Source: Brachyhypopomus gauderio (lineage: Eukaryota > Chordata > Actinopteri > Gymnotiformes > Hypopomidae). From it: a stretch of DNA of 64,000 nt. The notes beneath the pieces were generated by a model. It did no database searches. It saw nothing but the letters and a program-made list of their open reading frames with translations, and was not told where the DNA came from. Within the stretch, counting starts at the first letter, position 1. Each line of letters opens with the position of its first letter. This document shows positions 54,920 through 64,000 of this stretch, in pieces. Both the position numbers and the translations under genes were made by a program. The stretch spans positions 24,604,601-24,668,600 of the forward strand of contig NC_135218.1 in the NCBI RefSeq assembly GCF_052324685.1. The letters are read 5' to 3'.

Positions 54920-57900
54920 ATGAAGAGGGCGACGCTGATTGCTCAGACTTTTGTCCTTATGCTGACGTCTCTACCTTCAAGCATAGCGGCTCAAAGTAAG
55001 TAACGTCACTCGGCACCACGGTTATAACATCTGTCAAACTAAGAGGTGAAGCCACAGAAGAGAGAAGGGGCTTTGGTGGGAGGTGGTGTGTATTTACAGT
55101 AAATACACCTCCCGAGAACCTTCCGGTATATTCCCAGCTTCCTCACGTATCTTCATGACAAAGGCCTCCTAACCCAAGCACCCTCTCACTTCTCCTTAAC
55201 TCCTGCAGCTTTATGTGAGTTGTCTGGCAGGAGGGTCTCTGCTTTCAGAAATGCTCGCAAGGCTAATGAGAACGTATTTTAAGCGAGAGTAGCGTTATCA
55301 TGTGACCTGTGTCACGAGACCTGCCTGGTGGCCTTATCACAGACCGTCTGTGTGCAGGTCTGGAGTGCTACTCCGACGGTATTGAGGTTGTCACGTGTGT
55401 GTGGAACAGTTCGTCACTGCACATGACCTCCGACACCAACTGCTCTCTTCAAGGAACTCTGTTTGAGTAATGTACCATGTTCTGTGCTATATAACTCACG
55501 TCTGTGTTAAACCACCCTAAACACTCTCCATAAGCTCCAGAACTTTGAAGTCAAATGTGTTTTTTTTATGCGCTATATACATTCTATGACAATTACTGAC
55601 TTTAGACTAAAGTATGGAATATAAATCTTTATTAAGAGAAACCCACAAAATAACTCTGACATTAGTGTAACACCTAAATATTTCACATAAATTGTTGATT
55701 TCAGTTACTTTTCCCATATAACTGTGAAAGAAGAGCTGGTCCCCCTTGAAGACTCAACGTTATATGAAGCAACTCTGAATTTTTCAGGAGAGGTGAGTGA
55801 ATATTGGAGGAGGAGCCTGGCAGATACAGTTATGTGTGCCATGAACTACTAGTCAACATAGTTCTCAGTGTATTGTGTGTTAATACACTGTGTATTCATT
55901 TTAACATGCCCTAACTGTTGGTCTCTCCCCCCAAACAGTATGGTTTGACTAATACTCATCCATCGTTCCCTGTATCTGTATACTGTGGAAACCAAACTGA
56001 ACCAAAGGCAACGATAAGTGATTTCACACCCGTCAAAAACAGTAAGACCTTTCACAACACTTAAACAAGACATTGTTCAAAATATTGCCATGCACAGCTG
56101 CTTAAAGCTGACATTTGTTTTTGCCTTTGTTTTGTAAGAACTCTTCAGATAAATTGTGTTTAGATCCAAAGTGGTACAACAAATGTCTTAGATGCTCTGT
56201 AAAAAAGTATAATAAATGAGAGTAATTGTTCTCATTTCTGTAAGCAACTATTACAAATGATTAATACACCTGCTTGAAACTCACCAATCAGGAATCTTCT
56301 TTAAAAGGAGGCTGTCCTCCATGCCCCTTAATTATTTTGTGCCATTACAAATAGCTCACAGAAGGCTAGATGATTGGATGATGGGTGTGGCCCTGAAAGG
56401 AGGGAAGACACTCCCTCATTAGCTAGAACTAAGGGCAGATATCCCACAAGTCCATGCAGCAAGCACTGTTACAGAAGTGAAGAAAGTGACTCTGTCAGCA
56501 ATCACAGTAGCAGTGCAGAACTGAAAACGTTTGGCCAGACTTCATTTTACAGTGCTCCTAGCTCACAGTTCATATTGTCATAACATGAACTAGTTCTCAG
56601 TCGTGGCACTCACAAAGCAGAAGAGAGGATAAATATAATCATTAAATCAAATCAGCTTAAGCTTTACAATAATCTGGTTGATGAGCTATAATGGAGAAGT
56701 AATTATTATAACAAAATAACTAGCTTTTCTACCAGTTGTGTTATAGAGGTTCTGCTGTGCATATAGAGGTTCTACTGTGGACATAAAGGTTCTACTGTGG
56801 ATATAGAGGTTCTACTGTGGATATAGAGGTTCTGCTGTGCATATAGAGGTTCTACTGTGGATATAGAGGTTCTACTGTGCATATAGAGGTTCTGCTGTGC
56901 ATATAGAGGTTCTACTATGGACATAGAGGTTCTACTGTGGATATAGAGGTTCTACTGTGCATATAGAGGTTCTGCTGTGCATATAGAGGTTCTACTGTGG
57001 ATATAGAGGTTCTACTGTGCATATAGAGGTTCTGCTGTGCATATAGAGGTTCTACTGTGGACATAGAGGTTCTACTGTGGATATAGAGGTTCTACTGTGG
57101 ATATAGAGGTTCTGCTGTGGATATAGAGGTTCTACTGTGGATATAGAGGTTCTACTATGGATATAGAGGTTCTACTGTGGATATAGAGGTTCTGCTGTGG
57201 ATATAGAGGTTCTACTGTGGATATAGAGGTTCTACTGTGCATATAGACGTTCTACTGTGGATATAGAGGTTCTACTGTGGATATAGAGGTTCTACTGTGG
57301 ATATAGAGGTTCTGCTGTGGATATAGAGGTTCTACTGTGGATATAGAGGTTCTACTGTGCATATAGACGTTCTACTGTGGATATAGAGGTTCTACTGTGG
57401 ATATAGAGGTTCTGCTGTGGATATAGAGGTTCTACTGTGGATATAGAGGTTCTACTGTGCATATAGACGTTCTACTGTGGATATAGAGGTTCTACTGTGG
57501 ATATAGAGGTTCTGCTGTGCATATAGAGGTTCTGCTGTGGATATAGAGGTTCTACTGTGGACATAGAGGTTCTACTGCAGATACATTTCATGATGCGTTG
57601 TCTTGCTCAGCAGCATATCAGCAGCATGTAGAATTAGTAGAACAGGGTTTAAATACACAGGGACAAATGAGACATTCAGCGAAGCACAGGTGGAAATCAA
57701 TAGAGAAGGAGGGTGTCTGAGAAGATCTGAGAAAGGAGTGATCTGTGTGTCTGTGTCTACATATGTTCTACAGTTAGGTTATCTCCACCTGAGAAGCTAG
57801 AGGTCTACGGGGCTAACGTGTCCTGGACACCCCGCCCTCACAGCGAAGTTGAACGTTCAGATTGCTCATTTCAGCTCCAGTACCGACCAACTGATGCCAG

Positions 57901-59946
57901 CTGGAAGGTGAGATGTTCACAACCGTCTCGCGTAACATATTGGTTTGAGCTTCTCTCTGTCACTCTGGCTCTATTTCATTTGTTCCCTATCTGACATCTT
58001 ATCACACTTAGACAAATCTTTTGTCTTCCTCCTTCTGGCTAGACATCTACCACATCTGCTACACTTATACTTTTTATTTCTCTCTCTCTCCCTCTCTCTC
58101 TTCTTCCCTCTCTCTCCCCCTCACTCTCTCCCACTCACTCTCATTCTCACTCTCTGTATCTCCCTCTACCTTTCTCTCACTCTCTCTCCCTCTTTCTCTG
58201 CCACTCTCTCTCTCTCTCTCTCTCTCTATTTCTTTGTCATTTTGTGTCCTCTTTCCATTTCTTGTCTTGCCACTCAGCATCTCTGTCCTGTCTCTTCTGT
58301 CAGGATTCAGACATCGTCGATATACAAGCGGAGAGTTGTTTGTTACCAAAGGAGAAGCTAATCTTAGGAGCGCAGTATGAGGTTAGAGTGAGGTCCAAAT
58401 ATATTCACTCCCCATTCTGGAGTCAGTGGAGCCCAGCTCTTAAATGGACATCCACCGTGGGGACGCCTGTCCACACCCCACGTAAGTACTGAACCTGTGG
58501 TCATTTTTGCTTATCCCATTATGCTAAAAAAATATTTTTTGTTTTTAACTTACCAAAGTAAGTGCGTCTGGGCTTGCAGCAAACTTTTGAGTTAGCTGAA
58601 CTTCAAACATTAACATAACAATTACAAATTATTTTAACACTTATTTAACCTAAATAAGCTCTACGTTGTTTTTTAGTCATAAAGCTTCTGTTCTGTTCTC
58701 TTCTTTCTCCAAAGCTCCTGGATTTCTAGGACTGCCCTCCGATCTAATGGGGACTGTTTTGGTTGTAGTACTTGCAGTAATCCTACTGGTTTTGTTCTGC
58801 ATTCATCCAGTTGTGCGGTGAGCGCTGGCCTTCAAATCCACATTTAACACAGCTGCAACCATGACACTGCTCTTCAGCCAAAAACGATCACTGTTTTGTG
58901 TCTACAGAAACTTACTTTTAAATGTTATCGATAACTAGTACAGGAGATGTGACTCATTTCGAAAGTTAATTATTCTTTTCAGTTGTCTGAAGAATCGATT
59001 TACACCCAAACCGTCACGATATTTTAAGACACTTGATGAGTGGGATTTTAAGGTGAGTTTCACAGAGGTTTAATTGGAATTACACTCATTTAAATGGCTC
59101 TTTCCTAACACCATGTCCATACCAGACTGTATTTTTATTCATTTTAATATAAAGAACAGGATCAACCAAGATTTCATAAAAGTGGCTGGAGTCATTTCTA
59201 ACCGCCTAAGTTTTGTGAAGATGACCTAGATGTAACAGTTCATCTAGTATCCTCCTCTTCCTCAGGCATGGCTAGGTCCCTTCATGTCTCCCGAGTTGTT
59301 CATCAAGGCTGATTCAGAGGTGATCTCCCGTGTGGAGGTGCATGAGAGCGTGAGCCCTGACGCCCTCTACAGGAAGGACAGCAGTACCAGCTGGGGGGAC
59401 AAAACGGACCGCAACACCTCCAGCTTCTCCAACTCCATCTACTTCTTGTCACAAAGCTCGAAATGCAAGACTGGAGTGAATCAACTGGAGTCGGGTTTGC
59501 CGCAGTGCTCCAACGGCCCAGTAGAGGGCGACAGTGCCCTGGAGGAGAGCGACATGAGCAGCCCGCTGCAGACGTCCTCCTCATACAAGCACATGCCCAG
59601 ACGGGACGTGCAGAGTCCAGACTCGGGCTTCGCCCCTGACGGCGAGGACCAGGAGGAGAGCCAGGAGGATTCTGGGAGTGAAGACCTGCCCAGTCCACCA
59701 GTGGTGGACGACACTCTGACCGTCAGACACATCCTGGCCTGTCCACAGCCAATGATGCCCCACCTGGCACGCTTCCCTAACCCACCTGGACTGGTATGGA
59801 GCCCTGAAGGTACGTGGGCCCACGAGGTGGCACCTCTCTGCATCACCACAAGCATGCTGATGGCTGACTTTGACCTCACGGAATGTTCCGGCATGGTTGA
59901 ACCTTCGAGCGGAGACTATATGCCCGTCAAGAAGGTACAGGAGTGA
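54920..59946 (+). CDS. IL2RB: Interleukin-2 receptor subunit beta
   Basis: Type I cytokine receptor chain on lymphocytes that binds IL-2/IL-15 and signals through JAK1/STAT5 with the common gamma chain (known for mammals). Coding exons: 54920-54995, 55358-55460, 55705-55792, 55939-56041, 57774-57907, 58304-58481, 58715-58817, 58983-59052, 59266-59946, giving 511 residues; phases agree throughout. Signal peptide MKRATLIAQTFVLMLTSLPS. Domain 1 has cysteines in LECYSD, VTCVWN, TNCSL and VYCGN. Domain 2 starts near LSPPEKLEVYGANVSW and carries the WSQWS motif. Transmembrane segment is about 240-259 (TVLVVVLAVILLVLFCI). The membrane-proximal tail has PSRYFKTLDEW and WLGPFMSPELF, resembling Box1/Box2. 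Tail tyrosines lie in DALYRK, SIYFL, SSYKHMP and GDYMPVK. The donor after exon 2 (GTTTGA) is weak. IL21R is the closest alternative, but synteny with TMPRSS6 and C1QTNF6 favours IL2RB. Confidence 0.88.
56745..57582. repeat. 20-bp minisatellite in IL2RB intron, about 41 copies
   Basis: Unit atatagaggttctactgtgg, with systematic variants at three positions (tactg/tgctg, tgg/tgc, gaggt/gacgt). Variants occur in a higher-order pattern, for example blocks containing atatagacgt recur at about 100-120-bp spacing. It lies between exons 55939-56041 and 57774-57907. Confidence 0.96.
58076..58232. repeat. (CT)n-rich simple repeat in IL2RB intron
   Basis: Pyrimidine-rich tract of about 155 bp ending about 70 bp upstream of the acceptor of the WSxWS exon (58304-58481). 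Ser/Leu-rich ORFs over it are artefacts. Confidence 0.93.
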
Positions 59947-60733
59947 TGACTTTGCACAGACGGTTAGGCTGATTTGCAATGACAAAGAAACCTCTGAAGA
60001 TGGGCTAGTGGAATGAGGGACTAAAAGAGCCTCGTCTTCATTTGGTAGATCTCAGGTCTCTGTGATTCTACCAGTAGCTACAGACGTGCCCACCTGGAGC
60101 AGCAGAATTCTCTCCCGCCGTTGAAGAAACGACACACCTTAGCTTCAAGTTCCGTTGAAAATGTACTTGATCATCCTTATATCATCCTGGACTTTGTGAG
60201 CTTCAGTCATAAATACCTTACAGGCCCACCATATTATAACTGTATCGACCGTGTGGAAACAACATGTCTGCCATTACAGTTCTTCTCCGCACGTATTGTA
60301 CCACCTAGCATAACCATGCTTAAAACAGCATACAGCTTTCTTTGAGAGTCCAATTATGGTTATTGTAGGTATGAATTAATGTGTTTTAGGCTTTAGGCTG
60401 CATTCATTCTGCTAGTGTGACTTTGCTGTTTAGACGTGTGCGTATGCCCCTGTATGCATCTTCATCTGTTAGAGACTGAAATTTTACCACAGTGAATTCA
60501 GTGGCGGTCTTTTATGGGTGATTCAGTGGATGTCTTAACAGTGCCAGAAGTAATGTAAACATAATGTTAGAAAAACTGTAATCACAGACAGCCTTAATGT
60601 TTAACAATAATGTTTAACACAGAGCTCTTACAATGGTTTCTATCATCACCGCTGCAGAATGTGACAGAAATATGCAACAAATATTGAAGTATTATGGGAT
60701 TGCAGAGGTTCTTTTTAACATTTTGTATTTTTG

Positions 60734-60735
<2 letters not shown>
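59947..60735 (+). other. IL2RB: Probable IL2RB 3' untranslated region
   Basis: Follows the TGA stop directly. An AATAAA at about 60787 and another at about 61459 are candidate polyadenylation signals. The true transcript end cannot be decided from sequence. Confidence 0.45.
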
Positions 60736-60769
<34 letters not shown>

Positions 60770-60895
60770 GCGTGTGGCTGGCCAAAAATAAACATGCTTG
60801 GGACTGCATGGTTGAGCTTCTTGCTTATGAACAGGAGTGTATCTCTTATGAACAGGAGTGTATGTCTTATGAACAGGAGTGTATCTCTTATGAAC
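60736..60895. repeat. (GT)n and 21-bp tandem repeat
   Basis: (GT)n at about 60736-60773 is followed by three to four copies of a 21-bp unit (tatgaacaggagtgtatctc) at about 60825-60893. Confidence 0.9.
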
Positions 60896-63800
60896 CCAGT
60901 GTTCCTCCCCCTCAAACTCCTGGCTCAGTCAAGATGGCACCAGGTCAGATTGTGAAGGCGTTGGCTTGGACAGTGAATGGCCTCTGGGTCTGGATTGCGG
61001 AGGACCAACGGAGAGGTGAGAGAGCCCTTCAAACGTCAGAACGCTCACCCAGTTCCATGGTCTGAGAGGGGGAAAACTAAGGAGGAATTAGAGACAAACT
61101 CAGTAGTAACCTGGCAACCCTAAGAAGCCAAGGCCCATGTGACAGTTGGCAGGGTTAGTGTTTAGTCCGGCCCTCTGAGGGCCTCCAGGACCCGAGTAAG
61201 TATCGCTGACAGGGCCAATCCCTTGTTGCAAACAGAGGTGGAGAAAGCAATGTGTACCCATAGAGGTAGATACTCTCTGTGTATGACCTACAGTTTCTAG
61301 GGCATCATGGGAACATTATGGCAATAACAACACAATATAAATATTACATTTTACAATATAAATATTTACATTTTGTTTTGGGCTGTGTTAACACATTTCA
61401 AAGACTGTTTGATAACAAAATACAAAGTGTTTCTTTCTGCAAAATAGTAAGAAATGCACAATAAAGTTAAATTCTTCTCTAGTGAATCATTCCTTGAGTG
61501 AGGCTGACGTTACCAGATACTCTTTTTCTCAGAAAATTAGAGAATTCATTCTAGGAAAAAAGATGATTAATGGTTTCATCGTAACGGTGATAAAGAACAT
61601 CTTAGTATTACAGCAGGACTCGGTTTATATAGAGATATGACATCGTCTATGCTATATCATGGGCAGTACTAATGAGCGCTTTAAACCCCCACCGTTTTAT
61701 TTCTTTCAGTCAAATTTGTTATTGTTATTAAACCTAATACATGCAGGGAGAGATATTTGTGAAGATCAGAACCTAGGTTCTAGATTGATACTGACATTGA
61801 TCATTATTCACAGCGAAAAAATCTAAAAAGGTGTCTGACATTTTGCAGAATACAATACAAAATATGTCGAATTTGAAACGTTTTTAGAGGTGATGTTCAA
61901 AATCGCCAACCCGACAACCCGTATTTCAGATCAAATAAATACAAATGAAACGTTACATTCAGTAAAGTGGCCAGAGTGTAAGCACAAGGACATACTGTAT
62001 ACTAAATATTTTTTTGTATTTCTAGAATAAACCCAAGGTCTACACACTCGATTAAATGTTCTTCTTGATTCCGTAAAACCAGCCAGGACTTGAGTTTATT
62101 ATAGGCTATGTGCTGTTGGTGCTCTAACGTGTGTGCATTGTGCTGTCGTAGCGTTTCAAACCCCATCCATCCAGCCCAAGTCTCGTAAAGCGCTACGCAC
62201 CGCAGTGTGATGTTGCGTCATTGTGAATCTACTACATTCATGCACTTACAGGAACTCGGAGTTTAGCAGAAACCCTCTAAATGAAATCCCCTCGATTGGG
62301 CCTTTCCATTACGCTGCAGTCTTCCTGATTTGCTTTTCTTTCCAGACCTTCTATTTATTTCAGCAAACCCTGTTAAATTCATTTATTTATTTACTTTATT
62401 GTTGTTTTTGTTATGATTACTATTATTATTATTATATTCCTACCGTGTCACACCTTTAGTGTCTACGGTTTTACACACAAAGAGTAATTGTCCTATATAA
62501 TTTTAATAGCCTACGCTATAACGCTATAAACTAGCGTCCACAACCACACTACACCACGTTTACTCACGTTATCACAGATTAAGTAAGTGTACTCAAATTG
62601 ATTCCACCTACTTTTAGTCTGGAGCTTTATGGAACGTCCCTGATGAGCGCGACCCAACCGAGAAACGCAAATATCTGCTGACACCTAGTGGAGGACGTGG
62701 GTTACTACGTGTTGCATGTGTTATGACGGACCCTGGCGGATTGAAATTGAATTAAATCCGACTGTCGGTTATTTGTCTTCGCGAACAGTGTTAACTTCTA
62801 GTTCCTCTAGAACAAATACATTTTTACTCTCAGTTGTTCTTCGAATTAGCACCTTTGTTTTAAATAATGCTTTATTCATTTAAATTGGAAGCATTACTTT
62901 GGATCAACAAAAAGTGTATTCAAAAGACAAACAGTTAACTTGCATTAGAAACCAACACTGAATTACTGAAACATGAAGAAAGATATGCAACACGTTCGGG
63001 TATACACATGGGCATGGTATTGGGGGAAAAAGTGGACCTGACTACCCAGGGCCCGAGTAGGGAGAGGGGCCCATTTTGCTCATGTGCCCCGTTTACTGGC
63101 ATTTATAGAGGCCCACTGACATTGAGAGTGTACAGGGCCCAGAATTCACTGCTAAGCCCCTGGGTATACATACATTACGGTGGTTGGTATCTCTTAAAGC
63201 CAGTACATAAGATGATCCTGAGTGTTAAGATAATTCATCAAACTCCACGATCACTTCATGACTGCGGGGGTTGATTCTGTATTGTCCGTACATTCACCAA
63301 GACGTCAGGGATCAGCTCCAAAATAGCTGTTATCTAACAACACGTACAGACACACAGTGCATTTGAAAGGAATGGATAACATAATTAATCCAGTTCAGAT
63401 AAGTTCAGGACTTTTAGTTTCATGTAAGTCATCTCAGCTATGAAACTAAAGGTGTTTACAACATTTGTACAATTACAATATTATTTAATTTGTCAAGGGT
63501 TAGCAATGGTGACAAAAACAGATAAAACTGGCCTAATCAACTTTAAGAAATTAAAGTTAGAATGACAAAACCCACATGTATAAGGAATCAACAATGAGAA
63601 TGAGAGTGATCAGAGACTGAGTGGCTGAAACACTCTGATCTCCTTGTTCTCTGGTTCAAAGGTCAAAGTTTACACAGGCAGCAGGGTGCTGAGATCTCTA
63701 CAGCTCTATGTAAACACCATTTTGATCATTGTCTAATGACTGCATTAGAAAAGGGGGTTACATTAGACCCCTTAATCATGTCTCATGGGTTATTAATTGG

Positions 63801-64000
63801 TTATTTTAAGTCATAGGCTCTCTAAAACCTCAAATAATAAGTTTGTTTAAAAAAAAAAAAAACCCCAGAGTCAAGAGTTTTTTACGTGGCTCTTCCGAGA
63901 CACTCCAAGATTGAAACTTTAATCCAACTTCTGCTCACACAAGCAGCTTGGCCACCTGCTATAGATGTTTCCCTCGCCCCTCGGAGAGCACCAGTTCGGG
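60896..64000. other. Intergenic DNA, no gene seen
   Basis: No exon with recognisable domain, no RNA gene and no defined mobile element was recognised. A short TTATTATTA patch lies near 62418-62437 and a poly-A run near 63849-63862. The right edge of the window may begin another feature that cannot be judged. Confidence 0.45.

Noticed and set aside
54920..59946. Identification as IL21R or another type I cytokine receptor
   Set aside because: Domain layout alone is ambiguous, but adjacency to TMPRSS6 and C1QTNF6 and the IL2RB-like tail start favour IL2RB.

Overview
This window looks like a teleost fish genome, probably an ostariophysan such as a characiform or gymnotiform; the order is a guess. 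The case rests on split vertebrate genes with GT-AG introns, very dense microsatellites and minisatellites, Tc1/mariner, hAT, LINE and tRNA-SINE families of fish type, and the conserved gene neighbourhood C1QTNF6-TMPRSS6-IL2RB, which lies on human chromosome 22q12-13. No bacterial-type genes, CRISPR arrays or operons are present.

Three host genes can be rebuilt exon by exon. C1QTNF6 (minus strand, 7442-9730) encodes a secreted collagen/C1q adipokine-like protein of 245 residues in two coding exons. TMPRSS6 (matriptase-2; minus strand, 19748-27011) is recovered in 16 coding exons giving 763 residues: transmembrane segment, SEA, two CUB, three LDLRa and a trypsin-like protease with complete catalytic triad. 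Only the extreme N-terminus is missing. IL2RB (plus strand, 54920-59946) is recovered in nine coding exons giving 511 residues: signal peptide, two fibronectin-like cytokine-receptor domains with WSxWS, a transmembrane segment and a cytoplasmic tail. Phases agree at every junction used. TMPRSS6 limits hepcidin induction at the hepatocyte surface. IL2RB is the shared beta chain for IL-2/IL-15 signalling. C1QTNF6 is a secreted trimeric ligand-like protein. The three are neighbours by conserved synteny and do not form one pathway.

The 28 kb between the TMPRSS6 and IL2RB 5' ends is a transposon landing zone. It holds a 1.26-kb foldback element with near-perfect arms of about 390 bp (28018-29272), a tRNA-derived SINE (about 32085-32264), a 1.5-kb hAT element with 8-bp target duplications (36371-37859), and a Tc1 element with an intact transposase ORF (38597-45662). 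A 5.4-kb Ty3/gypsy-like LTR retrotransposon with identical 177-bp LTRs has inserted into that Tc1 element (38790-44232). Next come a decayed LINE (about 45820-46960), an inactivated Tc1 (49128-50336) and a second Tc1 with arms of about 195 bp (50339-53227) that is split by a 5'-truncated LINE (about 51546-52840).

The remaining sequence is intergenic or intronic. It is full of tandem repeats: 27-bp at 541, CT/GA tracts, 22-bp at 15.1 kb, 16-bp AT-rich at 23.2 kb, 46-bp at 30.1 kb, 35-bp at 32.7 kb, 51-bp at 35.4 kb, 27-bp at 47 kb, and a 20-bp array of about 41 copies inside an IL2RB intron. I found no evidence for an entirely new molecular system. The most unusual items are the foldback element with its tandem core, the recent LTR element with a primer-binding region resembling a tRNA 5' half, and microsatellites sitting directly at TMPRSS6 splice acceptors.
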